From assembly GCF_029193595.2 (NCBI RefSeq), contig NZ_CP135052.1, positions 2,976,001 to 3,040,000 of the forward strand: a stretch of DNA of 64,000 bases. Direction: 5' to 3'. The notes beneath the pieces were generated by a model. It saw only the letters and a list, made by a program, of their open reading frames with translations. It had not been told where the DNA came from and did no database searches. This document shows positions 36,998-45,852 of the stretch, piece after piece (position 1 is the first letter of the stretch; the number at the start of each line of letters is the position of its first letter). Both the position numbers and the translations under genes were made by a program. This DNA comes from Providencia hangzhouensis (GTDB lineage Bacteria; Pseudomonadota; Gammaproteobacteria; Enterobacterales; Enterobacteriaceae).

Positions 36998-38026
36998 CTA
37001 TTGATTTAATACCTTTTTAATCAATAGGGCTTTTTTTTCTTCCTCAATAAAGCTTGCCTGTAATGCATTTATATTACACTCAGTAAAATCAGCAGTACCC
37101 CAACCAAATATATCATGCAATAATTGGTATTCTTTATTTAATGTTACATTCGCCACTGTTCGCGCATCAGTATTTATATTTAATTTAACGCCCTGCTTCT
37201 TCAACTCATTAATAGGATGGTTTTCAATACTGTCAAAAACATTGCACACTAAATTGCAACTTGGACAAACTTCAAGTAATACATTTAACGCTTTGAGCTT
37301 TTTAATCGTATTTGAATTTTCAATACTTCTTACCCCATGTCCAATACGTGACACTTTTAATATATCCAATGTTTCAATCACACTTTCATAGCCTAAAGCC
37401 TCACCAGCATGTGCGATAACATTCCCTCCATGTTCCCTGACATACTTAAATGCCATTTCATGATTACCTAGTGAAAAACGGGCCTCATCTGCTGCTAAAT
37501 CTAGTGCTACAACACCACGATATTGATACTCCACAACTAACTTTGCCGTTTCAAGACTTTGAGAGGCAGTAAAATGCCTCAAGGTACACAAAATCAAGCC
37601 CGCTTCTATTTCATACTTTTTAACTGCTGAATTAATCGCATCTAATGTTATATCAACAACTTCTCGGCTTGAAAGGCCTTGCTGAGTATGTAATAAAGGA
37701 GCAAACCGAATTTCGGCATAAATCACATTATCCATTTTGAATTGCTCAAACAAATCATCAACAGCCAGCACAATTGCAGATTTTGTCTGTAATATATTAA
37801 GTTGCGGTTCAATACAACGTAGAAAATCGCCAAGATCCTCGCATCTCGTTGGCGCAATAAAACCTTGTTTGAATTCATTAAACGTGAGTGTCGGAATAGC
37901 TTGTTTAACATAAGAAAAACTTAAACACGTATCTAAATGCACATGTAGTTCCACTTTTGGCATAGCGTTAATTGCTGTTTTTATACTTTTAGTAAATCCG
38001 CTTAAAGGTTTTAAAGACGCTTTCAT
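36998..38026 (-). CDS. adenosine deaminase family protein
   Basis: A 342-residue metal-dependent deaminase-like protein. Zinc ligands are expected from HVH (residues 28-30), the HAGE motif near residue 203, the SRIGHGV motif near 225 and the TD in NINTDART near 284. Two positions depart from classical Add: HLDT where HLDG is usual, and TDA where TDDP is usual. Deamination of adenosine or a related purine nucleoside is likely but the substrate may differ. AGGA precedes the start. It is divergent from a CRP/FNR-type regulator across a 135-base gap with a palindrome. Confidence 0.82.
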   Translation of the reverse strand: MKASLKPLSGFTKSIKTAINAMPKVELHVHLDTCLSFSYVKQAIPTLTFNEFKQGFIAPTRCEDLGDFLRCIEPQLNILQTKSAIVLAVDDLFEQFKMDNVIYAEIRFAPLLHTQQGLSSREVVDITLDAINSAVKKYEIEAGLILCTLRHFTASQSLETAKLVVEYQYRGVVALDLAADEARFSLGNHEMAFKYVREHGGNVIAHAGEALGYESVIETLDILKVSRIGHGVRSIENSNTIKKLKALNVLLEVCPSCNLVCNVFDSIENHPINELKKQGVKLNINTDARTVANVTLNKEYQLLHDIFGWGTADFTECNINALQASFIEEEKKALLIKKVLNQ

Positions 38027-38081
38027 GTTAGTATCCTGCGAGTTATTTTTGAATAAGCTTGCAGAGTTATTGCCATTTTAA

Positions 38082-38099
38082 AAAGGACATATGTCCTTT
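38082..38099. promoter_or_regulatory. 18-base perfect palindrome between the deaminase gene and the CRP/FNR-like regulator
   Basis: AAAGGACATATGTCCTTT is perfectly self-complementary. It lies 56 bases from the deaminase start and 63 bases from the regulator start. Palindromes of this size are typical operators of dimeric CRP/FNR proteins, so this is the likely site for the adjacent regulator. The half-site AGGACA is not a classical CRP or FNR half-site. Confidence 0.6.
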
Positions 38100-38161
38100 A
38101 TTGCATACACCAATTTATGTCATACTGTTCTCCGAAAAGACCCATACTGAGAGAATAAATA

Positions 38162-38830
38162 GTGAAAAAAATTACCTCTTCTGAAAAAATTGAAGAATAT
38201 TTTACTCTCTATCAGCTTGATAAAATTCTATCTGAGGAAACAATAAAGTCTGCAAAACTGCTTAAAATAGATACGTCTGAATACTTAATATCACAAAATG
38301 ACAAAATTAATTTTATTTACTTTCTTGTTGCGGGAAAACTACAGGTTGAACGTTATGAAATAAACGGTGAACATGTTATTTTTTCATTTGAAAATGCCTT
38401 TTCAGTTATTGGTGATTTAGAGTTATTTCAGAATAATGACAGCAAAAAAAACCGTATCTATAGTACAATACAGGCAATTACTGAGTGTTATTTACTGGCA
38501 TTTCCGTTACAGGTTATTCAGAAAAAAGAGCTTAACTCCCCTATTTTTTTACAGTTTATCTGTCAACATCTTAGCAAAAAGCTTTTTAATGCATCACAGC
38601 TACACTCTTCCTCTTCATTCTCTGCTGAATATAAATTGAGGCGCTATTTAATTTTTGCCGAAAGCCAGTATGGTTCTGAATTTAAATTGGAAAATCGCGA
38701 TTCATTAGCTGCTATGCTCGGTGTATCTGTCAGGCAATTAAACCGTACACTAGTGAAATTAATTGAAAGGAAACTTATTGAACTTAAAGGTAAACACATT
38801 AAAATTATTGACCTAGAAAGCGCGTCATGA
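38162..38830 (+). CDS. CRP/FNR-family regulator, YeiL-like
   Basis: A 222-residue protein with a cyclic-nucleotide-binding fold (about residues 25-135, NFIYFLVAGKLQVERYEINGEHVIFSFE and AFSVIGDLELF) and a C-terminal HTH (RDSLAAMLGVSVRQLNRTLVKLIERKLIELK). It resembles E. coli YeiL in layout and in the GDLELF-like, IQAI-ECYLLAFP stretches. No FNR-type cysteine cluster is seen, so a [4Fe-4S] cluster is unlikely. The start codon is GTG at 38162. It is divergent from the adenosine-deaminase-like gene and probably controls it through the palindrome at 38082. Confidence 0.8.
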   Translation: MKKITSSEKIEEYFTLYQLDKILSEETIKSAKLLKIDTSEYLISQNDKINFIYFLVAGKLQVERYEINGEHVIFSFENAFSVIGDLELFQNNDSKKNRIYSTIQAITECYLLAFPLQVIQKKELNSPIFLQFICQHLSKKLFNASQLHSSSSFSAEYKLRRYLIFAESQYGSEFKLENRDSLAAMLGVSVRQLNRTLVKLIERKLIELKGKHIKIIDLESAS

Positions 38831-38846
38831 TTACAAACGAATTACA

Positions 38847-38868
38847 AAAGGCTGCCATGACAGCCCTT
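38847..38868 (-). terminator. terminator downstream of the molbindin gene
   Basis: Stem GGCTG/CAGCC around CCATGA. On the minus strand it is followed by TTTTG. Short, so moderate confidence. Confidence 0.5.
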
Positions 38869-38880
38869 CAATATTTTGCA

Positions 38881-39309
38881 CTACTTCTTAGTTGCCAAAA
38901 TAACACTAGAAGCTTTGATAATCGCAGTCACTTTACTTTTAACATTTAACCCCAACTCTACGGTACTATTATTTGTCACCACCGCAGATAACAAAGTTCC
39001 TGCAGTGGTTTTTAAATTTACCACAGAATTAACGCTTCCTTTTTCAATGGATTCAATTACACCATTAAATTGATTACGAGCAGAGAAATTATACTCTTCA
39101 GCGTTAGATACTAATACAACCCAAGGCGCTTTTATTACTGCTGTCGCCAGTTTACCTTTTTCTAAACCGAGTTGTTTAGTACTATTTTTGGTAATCACTG
39201 CCGCAATGCTTTCACCATGACCTAAATCGAGTATAACTTCATCATTTACCGCTCCCATTACAATTGAATCAACAACACCTGACAATTGGTTTCTTGCAGA
39301 AATAGCCAT
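38881..39309 (-). CDS. molbindin-type protein with two Mop domains
   Basis: A 142-residue cytoplasmic protein made of two Mop (molybdenum-pterin binding, TOBE) domains, at about residues 4-68 and 74-140. Each starts with a SARNQLSGVVDSI-like strand (SARNQLSG and SARNQFNG) and contains a T-K/N-NSTKQLGL-type segment. Such proteins bind molybdate in rings and buffer its level. This fits a genome with molybdenum enzymes such as TtrA and FdnG, but no mod transport gene is nearby. AGGAG precedes the start. Confidence 0.88.
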   Translation of the reverse strand: MAISARNQLSGVVDSIVMGAVNDEVILDLGHGESIAAVITKNSTKQLGLEKGKLATAVIKAPWVVLVSNAEEYNFSARNQFNGVIESIEKGSVNSVVNLKTTAGTLLSAVVTNNSTVELGLNVKSKVTAIIKASSVILATKK

Positions 39310-39325
39310 TGAATATCTCCTATAC

Positions 39326-40084
39326 TTAATAAAAGTCGACTTCAGTAGTACTGTTTTTTAGTAGTTTAATCTCATTGCCATTCGAATTAAGACTTAAAAT
39401 AAAGTCACATTTATAGGCAATATTCTTAGCGTTATAATCACACTTAGAATTGACGAGTAATATTGTTTGCCCCAACGCGCGTATGTCCATCATGTGATCA
39501 AACGGCTTACTCATATCTTTCCCATAAGTTACTATAGTCTCTGATATGATTGCATTATCTTTAAAATATTTTATCGTTGTTGGAAGTTTAAATTCATTAT
39601 AATCATTTTTGCTATATTGTTTTTTCGTGTCAGCAAGCAGTGAGCCAGCAATAATGCCATCTTGGTTATATTGGTAGATTAATTCACCATTCGAATCTTT
39701 TTTAGACATTATTTGACAGTTATCACCTATCACCATTTCGACAGGCCCACTAACATCTCGACCAATCAATTTATTTTTAACTCGCTTTACAAAAAGATAG
39801 TTATGAGCACCATTTAAATACTCATCTTTCTTTTGATCAAAAGAAAAACTTTCCACACAACCATCATGACCAATTTTTAACATTGATTCATAATTAATTG
39901 ATTTATCCTCATTATAAACAACTGATTTTATTTGCTTAACAGCACCTCTAACAGGATTGAAATCATAAAGCTGAGCCAGATTAAACACCACTGGGTTATA
40001 TTGCTGTTCTTGAAACGCTAATGATGCAAAAGAAACAGGGAATAAACTTAAATAAATGATTCCCAATAGGTATTTTTTACTCAT
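39326..40084 (-). CDS. YnfC/UPF0257 family exported protein
   Basis: A 252-residue protein with a signal peptide (about residues 1-21, FASLAFQ). It resembles E. coli YnfC: YDFNPVRGAVKQIKSVVYNEDK matches FDFDPLRGPVK, and there are conserved cysteines around GCVESF, NCQIM and SKCDYN. E. coli YnfC is a lipoprotein, but here no lipobox Cys follows the signal, so it is probably soluble and periplasmic. Function unknown. It is encoded upstream of the molbindin gene in the same direction with a 16-base gap, so the pair may be an operon. Confidence 0.75.
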   Translation of the reverse strand: MSKKYLLGIIYLSLFPVSFASLAFQEQQYNPVVFNLAQLYDFNPVRGAVKQIKSVVYNEDKSINYESMLKIGHDGCVESFSFDQKKDEYLNGAHNYLFVKRVKNKLIGRDVSGPVEMVIGDNCQIMSKKDSNGELIYQYNQDGIIAGSLLADTKKQYSKNDYNEFKLPTTIKYFKDNAIISETIVTYGKDMSKPFDHMMDIRALGQTILLVNSKCDYNAKNIAYKCDFILSLNSNGNEIKLLKNSTTEVDFY

Positions 40085-40198
40085 TTTTATCGTCTACCTC
40101 TAACGGCTACGGCTTGTTTTGACTTAAAAATAGCCTTTTGTATACATATTATCAGTTTTTCGATAAAAGTCAGGTTATGGACTCATAAACTTAGTACT

Positions 40199-40228
40199 AA
40201 AAACGAGCCTTAAATTAAATTTAAGGCC
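40199..40228 (-). terminator. terminator of the pirin gene
   Basis: GCCTTAAATT-A-AATTTAAGGC is a 21-base palindrome (40207-40227). On the minus strand it is followed by TCGTTTTTAG. Confidence 0.7.
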
Positions 40229-40275
40229 ATTCTCGGTTTGCTTAAAATAAATAACAAAGAAGTTACTTAAATTGA

Positions 40276-41169
40276 TTATGGCATAATTGGAGCCAGTGTA
40301 GGGTTGCGTTCATCATTAAAAACACGGCCAAAACGTGGGTTTCCTTGGTTCCATTCCTCAACAGCAGCATGAATATCAGCTTTAGTTCGACCAATAAAAT
40401 TCCACCACATTAGTACAGATTCATTTAAAGGCTCACCACCGAGCAATAAAATATGACTATCTGAAGCTAGCTCTACAGAAATTTCAGTGATACTTTTGCC
40501 TAAATAAATTAATTCATTACTATTCACTTGCTGCCCTTCAATAACGGCACTTCCACTTACAACAAAAATACCGTATTCAAATTCAGAGCATAACGTTAAA
40601 ACTTGTCGAGCGGTTTTCTTAGCAATAATATCGAGCCCGACCAAAGGGGAAAATGTCAGTGTTGGTGCTTTATAAGTACCATATTCCCCAACTAATAAGT
40701 TGAAATGCATTTCTCCTTCAGACCATCGAGGTAGCGTAGGATAATGGTCAAAACGTGGAGAAATATCTTTAACTGCTTCCGGTAAAGCGATCCACAGTTG
40801 TACAGCATGTAATCGGCGACTTTCTCCGTAGGTATCTTCGGAATGGCTGATCCCATAACCTGCCGTCATTAAATTGACCTGTCCTGGCCGAATAACTTGT
40901 TCATAACCAAGACTATCTCGATGTAATACTTCACCTTCAATCATCCAAGTGAATGTTTGTAAAGCGGTATGAGGGTGAGGTGATACCTTCATTCCCTCTG
41001 AATCCCCTTTAAAAACCGTAGGTCCAGCATGGTCAAGAAAGCACCAAGCACCTATTAGTCTACGTTCTCTTGTCGGTAAAACTCGTGCAACAGGAAGCCC
41101 ACCAACATCTTTCGAGCGTGCTGTAATCAACTGTAAATTAAGTATTTTATCATTATTTTGAATACTCAT
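40276..41169 (-). CDS. pirin family protein
   Basis: A 297-residue bicupin protein. The N-terminal metal-binding motifs are HPHTALQTFTWMIEGEVLHRDSLG and the later AGYGISHSE, giving the three His and one Glu that bind iron. Some pirins are quercetin dioxygenases. The C-terminal block is a pirin-C domain ending GNPRFGRVF. No quorum or redox partner is evident. Start at 41169 follows GAGG. It is close to the next upstream gene, a NATD1 protein, with 27 bases between, so they may be co-transcribed. Confidence 0.92.
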   Translation of the reverse strand: MSIQNNDKILNLQLITARSKDVGGLPVARVLPTRERRLIGAWCFLDHAGPTVFKGDSEGMKVSPHPHTALQTFTWMIEGEVLHRDSLGYEQVIRPGQVNLMTAGYGISHSEDTYGESRRLHAVQLWIALPEAVKDISPRFDHYPTLPRWSEGEMHFNLLVGEYGTYKAPTLTFSPLVGLDIIAKKTARQVLTLCSEFEYGIFVVSGSAVIEGQQVNSNELIYLGKSITEISVELASDSHILLLGGEPLNESVLMWWNFIGRTKADIHAAVEEWNQGNPRFGRVFNDERNPTLAPIMP

Positions 41170-41196
41170 GCTGACCTCATCAGTAATTAGCAAATA

Positions 41197-41475
41197 TTAT
41201 TGGCGGATATCATTGTATTCAGGTGTTCTATCGAATATTGCTTTTGCAAAAGGGCATAACGGAATAATTTTTCGTCCCTCCTCTCTCATTCGCTCAACAA
41301 CCTTAGCAACTAGTAACTTTGCAATGCCTTGTCCTTTTAAGCTTTCATCAACCACCGTATGGTCAATAATCACCAGATCATCGCCAGTATAAACAAAGGT
41401 TATCTCAGCAATGCGAGTTTGCTTGTCATCAGATAAAATAAAAAAGCTATGGTGATCAGATTGGATATTCATCAT
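41197..41475 (-). CDS. small GNAT-like protein, YjdJ/NATD1 family
   Basis: A 92-residue compact acetyltransferase fold. The acetyl-CoA loop is seen as [25 protein letters not shown], followed by [21 protein letters not shown], which is the family signature (Cys in PLCPF). Relatives such as YjdJ have no known substrate. Probably co-transcribed with the downstream pirin gene. Confidence 0.85.
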   Translation of the reverse strand: MMNIQSDHHSFFILSDDKQTRIAEITFVYTGDDLVIIDHTVVDESLKGQGIAKLLVAKVVERMREEGRKIIPLCPFAKAIFDRTPEYNDIRQ

Positions 41476-41679
41476 AAATAACGCCCTCTAAATTAAATCA
41501 ATTTAACTTAGAGTATGTGACGTATGCTGAAAAGACAATATTCTACAATTGTCGATGTGATCCAAATATTTTGAAGTTAGAATGTGGATAAAAGGAGAAA
41601 AAATGTTGCGACAGCGCTTAACTAGAGATTAAATTTAGTTTAACGCTGTTTTTCAATTGGTTAATTAATGTTCAGCACA

Positions 41680-42363
41680 TTAATTTTCAGAAAAATTACT
41701 TATCACTGTATAGGTTAATGAGTTTTCTGAACTATCGATAACTTTTAATTTTACATTTCGATAAGAAATAATATCGCTATTCTTGAGGTTATACTGAATA
41801 GTATCGCCAAACCCTTGATTCTCAATATTCGAACCTATTTTCTGATAACTAACATCAACAACATGGCCATTTATCCCATTGAAAATTAAGGCTTCTTCAA
41901 ATGAGTTACCATCAGTATTATTTAGTTTTACTTGTTCGATTTGTGCTTTATCACTACAAACAGCAACATTAACATCTGTTACGATACAAATCTCATTAGG
42001 AGTAGAGTCTTTTTTAATTAAAAGTGAATTCCAAGGCTGCCCTAAAACCTCAACAACGACCGAACCAGAGTCAACTATTTGGTCTGGCATATAAAAATCG
42101 CCTTTATCACTTGACCCCACTTTTTTGAATACACCTGGAATAATTTTGTAAGCCAAATCTATCTGCACAGGGTTTAATATTTTAATTCCGTCTATTTCGC
42201 TAATGTTGCCTTCTCTTACTAAGGGTTGCCCTACTGTAATATGGTTCACCTGACCTATTCGGGGTTCACTAATTTTCTGTGATTCAGGAACATAGTTATA
42301 CTCAGTCACTGCACATCCAGATAAAGAAACAATACAAAAAACTGGAACTAATAATTTATTCAT
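41680..42363 (-). CDS. lipoprotein of unknown function
   Basis: A 227-residue protein whose N-terminus is a lipoprotein signal (VSLSGC, with Cys at position 17 from the ATG at 42363). The rest lacks a domain I recognise; it has two possible cysteines (ICIVTDVNVAVC) that may form a disulfide. I use the ATG at 42363; a start five codons upstream is possible. A strong Fur box lies 178 bases upstream, on the shared control region with the type VI cluster, so it could be iron-regulated (inference). Confidence 0.7.
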   Translation of the reverse strand: MNKLLVPVFCIVSLSGCAVTEYNYVPESQKISEPRIGQVNHITVGQPLVREGNISEIDGIKILNPVQIDLAYKIIPGVFKKVGSSDKGDFYMPDQIVDSGSVVVEVLGQPWNSLLIKKDSTPNEICIVTDVNVAVCSDKAQIEQVKLNNTDGNSFEEALIFNGINGHVVDVSYQKIGSNIENQGFGDTIQYNLKNSDIISYRNVKLKVIDSSENSLTYTVISNFSEN

Positions 42364-42540
42364 CTTGATAAAATCCATGGCATTAAGATATTAAATATTA
42401 TCTTTATAAAACAATTTCAACAAGTTACTACTTATGTTCCTGCCAGCTAATAGATAGGAAACCTTCGGCTTATCATTCACTTTGAAATTTTTCCATTTTA
42501 ATGAAGCCAACAACTACAATAATAGAACTGATACATTGCC

Positions 42541-42567
42541 CACAAATGATTATGATAATCATTTGTG
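42541..42567. promoter_or_regulatory. Fur box in a 27-base perfect palindrome
   Basis: Left arm CACAAATGATTAT, centre G, then its exact complement to 42567. The core matches the Fur 19-mer at 15 of 19 positions by my count. An extended -10-like TGTGATAAT (42564-42572) overlaps its right edge on the plus strand, which would place a Fur-repressed promoter reading towards the type VI cluster. It could also control the lipoprotein on the minus strand. Confidence 0.8.
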
Positions 42568-42970
42568 ATAATAGATTTACCTTAAGGCGTTAAAAGAAAA
42601 AGAGTTATTGAATTTATAGTCCAGGCTCTTCCGTTGGCTGAATAGGGTTTGTTACAAATAATAAAATATTTATTTTTATAACTTGTTGAAATTTGTCTTT
42701 TACCTCATAGAGTTTCCCAATCATCCTAATTTATGTGATTTACAATTTCATTTCTTACTCAATCAAGAGGTAATTATGACTTCATCATGTCAACATTAAT
42801 ACTTCCGTTCATTTTCAAACTTTTCATATAAAAACATAAGATGATCCCCCTATAAATTTCATATTAATTTTGTAAAAAAATAAATCTCATTTCTCTTTAA
42901 TAAAATTAAATAGATAATCAAATTAAATTATGTAAGAAAAATATATGAATATGTTACATGCTGTAAAAAA

Positions 42971-42984
42971 TTGATTTACATCAC
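42971..42984. promoter_or_regulatory. FNR/CRP-like site upstream of tssB
   Basis: TTGATTTACATCAC has nine of ten conserved bases of TTGAT-N4-ATCAA; on the minus strand it is also a half-perfect CRP site (TGTGA-N6-TCAAT). It lies 425 bases before tssB. A transcript activated at -41.5 would begin near 43018. Confidence 0.5.
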
Positions 42985-43408
42985 AGACTTTTCATACTTA
43001 ATTTTCTTAAACAAGATTTATCTAGCGTGCAAAAATACTTATACTTATCATTATTCTGATAAAAAAATCGCCATATAAACTATGAATACGCATTATGAGA
43101 TTATGAGTGAAATTTTCAACTAAAATACCCCATGAAAATAGAATACATTTCAAACTAAATATCACGAAATTATATTCAAATAACAATTTACATGTTGATC
43201 CTAAGTTAAATTTGTATATTATTAACAAACTAAAAAATACAACATAAAAATTTGATAGTTTAAACACCTTTCTGGGAAAAAAATTCTTAACATAGAATCT
43301 GTTCTGTGTAGGGAACTGTATGCTCTAAATTTATTATTAATTTTTAATTTAGGCATTTGAATTTATGGAATGAAGTTATCGTATACTCATACAAGGAGAT
43401 TCACTTAA

Positions 43409-43909
43409 ATGAGTAAGAAAAATCTCGGTAGTGTTGCCCCTAAAGAAAGAATTAATATCAAATATACACCTAATACAGGTGGAGCTCAGGCTGAAGTTGA
43501 ACTTCCTTTAAATATGCTGATTGTGGGTGATATGACAGGTAAAACTGAAGATACCCCAATAGAAGAACGAAAAGCAATTTCAATTAATCAAAACAATTTC
43601 AATTCAGTTATGGAAAGTGCAGGTATTAATTTAAATATCAACGTCCGTAATACACTTGAAAACACCAGTGATTCTGAGCTTAATGTCAATCTAGATGTAA
43701 AATCTCTGCAAGATTTTTCACCAGATAATATTGCTCGCCAAGTTCCTGAGTTAAACAAACTTCTTGAATTACGAGAAGCTTTAGTTGCATTAAAAGGTCC
43801 TCTAGGCAATGTCCCTGCTTTTAGAAAGCGTCTTCAAGAATTACTTGAAAATAAAGAAACACGCGAACAACTTCTAAAAGAACTCGATATTGCCGCTAAT
43901 CAAAAATAA
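43409..43909 (+). CDS. tssB: type VI secretion sheath small subunit TssB
   Basis: A 166-residue TssB/VipA subunit that pairs with TssC to build the contractile sheath. Signatures are PKERINIKYTP near the start, LPLNMLIVGDMTGK, and the helical C-terminal half ending in LELREALVALKGPLGNVPAFRKRLQELL. It is the first gene of the cluster. A good AAGGAG site is present. The start of the operon transcript is not fixed by the sequence. Confidence 0.96.
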   Translation: MSKKNLGSVAPKERINIKYTPNTGGAQAEVELPLNMLIVGDMTGKTEDTPIEERKAISINQNNFNSVMESAGINLNINVRNTLENTSDSELNVNLDVKSLQDFSPDNIARQVPELNKLLELREALVALKGPLGNVPAFRKRLQELLENKETREQLLKELDIAANQK

Positions 43910-43929
43910 TGTTTATAGAGGATTATTTC

Positions 43930-45408
43930 ATGTCACTAAATACAGAAGCTCTAGGCCAACAAGCCCCAGCATCTAACGGCTCTCTTTTAGATGAAATCAT
44001 GGCTCAGTCACGTATGTCACCTGAGACTGAAGCGTATGATATTGCAAAGCAAGGCGTTGCAGCTTTCATTAGTAATCTTTTCGCAAATGAATCAGAAGAC
44101 CAACAAATCAATAGATTATTAATTGATAAAATGCTGGTTGAGCTTGATAACAAACTAAGCGCCCAAGTTGATGAAATTATTCACGCGCCTAAATTTCAAG
44201 AAATTGAAGCATCATGGCGCTCCCTGAAATTACTCGTTGACCGTACTGATTTTAGAGAAAATATCAAAATCAATATTCTTCATGCAACAAAAGAAGAGTT
44301 ATTAGAAGATTTTGAATTTTCTCCTGAAATTGTTCAGTCTGGTTTTTATCAGCACGTTTATTCTTCAGGTTATGGACAATTTGGCGGCGAGCCAGTTGCA
44401 GCAATTGTTGGGAACTATGCATTTAACAACACAGCGCCTGATATGAAGTTAATGCAATATGTCAGCACTGTCGGAGCGATGGCACATGCGCCATTCTTAT
44501 CATCTGTTTCCCCTAATTTCTTCGGCATTAATAGTTATGCTGAATTACCTGCGATTAAAGATCTTAAATCTGTCTTCGAAGGCCCTGCACATACGAAGTG
44601 GCGCTCTCTGAGAGAAGCAGAGGATTCGCGTTACTTAGGATTAACGGCACCACGTTTCTTATTACGCTTACCATACTCCCCAACAGAAAACCCAGTGAAA
44701 ATGTTTAACTATTCCGAAAATGTTAAACAAGACCATGAGCACTACTTATGGGGTAATACCGCATTCTTACTCGCAAGCTGTATCAATGATAGTTTTGCAC
44801 AATACCGTTGGTGCCCAAATATTATTGGCCCACAAAGTGGCGGTACCGTCAATGACCTCCCTGTACACATGTTCGAAGCGATGGGTGAGTTACAAACTAA
44901 AATACCAACCGAAGTTTTAGTTACTGATCGTAGAGAATTTGAACTGGCAGAAGAAGGCTTTATTACCCTAACAATGCGTAAAGGTAGTGATAACGCGGCA
45001 TTCTTCTCTGCAAACTCAGTTCAAAAAGCCAAAACCTTCCCAAATACCCCAGAGGGTAAAATGGCAGAAACTAACTATAAGTTAGGAACCCAGCTGCCAT
45101 ACATGTTTATTATCAACCGATTAGCTCATTACATTAAAGTGCTACAACGTGAGCAAATTGGCTCTTGGAAAGAGCGCCAAGACCTTGAGCGTGAACTGAA
45201 TATCTGGCTTAAACAATATGTTGCGGACCAAGAAAACCCGCCAGCAGATGTTCGTAGTAAACGCCCTCTTCGTTCAGCTGAAATTAAAGTGCTTGATGTT
45301 GAAGGTGATCCAGGTTGGTATCAAGTCGCAATTCAAGTTCGTCCACACTTCAAATATATGGGCGCAAACTTTGAATTATCACTTGTTGGTCGCCTTGATA
45401 AAGAGTAA
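43930..45408 (+). CDS. tssC: type VI secretion sheath large subunit TssC
   Basis: A 492-residue TssC/VipB subunit, the larger part of the contractile sheath. Signatures are IEASWRSLKLLVDRTDFRENIKINI, the GEPVAAIVGNYAF loop, and SVFEGPAHTKWRSLREAEDSRYLGLTAPRFLLRLPY. The start at 43930 follows GAGGA with normal spacing; a longer frame beginning at 43909 overlaps the tssB stop (TAATG). The length equals typical TssC. Confidence 0.96.
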   Translation: MSLNTEALGQQAPASNGSLLDEIMAQSRMSPETEAYDIAKQGVAAFISNLFANESEDQQINRLLIDKMLVELDNKLSAQVDEIIHAPKFQEIEASWRSLKLLVDRTDFRENIKINILHATKEELLEDFEFSPEIVQSGFYQHVYSSGYGQFGGEPVAAIVGNYAFNNTAPDMKLMQYVSTVGAMAHAPFLSSVSPNFFGINSYAELPAIKDLKSVFEGPAHTKWRSLREAEDSRYLGLTAPRFLLRLPYSPTENPVKMFNYSENVKQDHEHYLWGNTAFLLASCINDSFAQYRWCPNIIGPQSGGTVNDLPVHMFEAMGELQTKIPTEVLVTDRREFELAEEGFITLTMRKGSDNAAFFSANSVQKAKTFPNTPEGKMAETNYKLGTQLPYMFIINRLAHYIKVLQREQIGSWKERQDLERELNIWLKQYVADQENPPADVRSKRPLRSAEIKVLDVEGDPGWYQVAIQVRPHFKYMGANFELSLVGRLDKE

Positions 45409-45413
45409 CAGTG

Positions 45414-45845
45414 ATGTCATTCAATCATGGCTGGTCCCCTAACAGCGGAGCCAGCTTATTCGATCGAATTAAGAGGAAAAATGCGAGTTTTTCCTCTCGT
45501 TCACGCACAAATACACTCATTGAATCAATTAAACAAAATTTAAATTATGTCCTGAATAGTCGGCCGAATGGTTGCCAAGGCTCACCATGTCTAGGGATAC
45601 CTGATTTAAATGATGCGACTCAATCTGCGGTTGATTTTAAAACCGAATTAGAGAATAGCATTGCAAGTTGTATCCTCACTTATGAACCTAGGATCACAAG
45701 TGTTGATGTGCAATTCATTGAAAATGATGCAGATAGTTTATCTTTACAATTCAGTATTAATGCTTGTATTGACTTAGATAATCAACAGCAACTCATTGAG
45801 TTTAATATGTATTTGGATAGTAATCGTAGATATCAGTTAAAGTAG
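45414..45845 (+). CDS. tssE: type VI secretion baseplate subunit TssE
   Basis: A 143-residue gp25-like baseplate protein. It starts FNHGWSPNSGASLFDRI and has NLNYVLNSRPNGCQGSPCLGIPDLND and the C-terminal EPRITSVDVQF beta segment, matching the GPW/gp25 fold. It joins TssF, TssG and TssK in the baseplate wedge. It lies five bases after tssC. A GTG three bases upstream is an alternative start. Confidence 0.93.
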   Translation: MSFNHGWSPNSGASLFDRIKRKNASFSSRSRTNTLIESIKQNLNYVLNSRPNGCQGSPCLGIPDLNDATQSAVDFKTELENSIASCILTYEPRITSVDVQFIENDADSLSLQFSINACIDLDNQQQLIEFNMYLDSNRRYQLK

Positions 45846-45852
45846 CACTCTT

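Larger units (their letters stand above)
42379..43408. other. control region between the lipoprotein and the type VI cluster
   Basis: About 1 kb without a credible gene. It holds the Fur box at 42541 and the FNR/CRP-like site at 42971. The part near 42830-43260 is strongly AT-rich. An 81-codon minus-strand frame at 43022-43267 has no homology that I recognise and looks spurious. The ribosome binding site of tssB (AAGGAG, near 43395) is at the right end. Confidence 0.6.

Noticed and set aside
43022..43267. 81-codon minus-strand hydrophobic frame in the type VI leader region
   Set aside because: Composition follows the AT-rich DNA; no signal-like organisation or start region. It is more likely chance.
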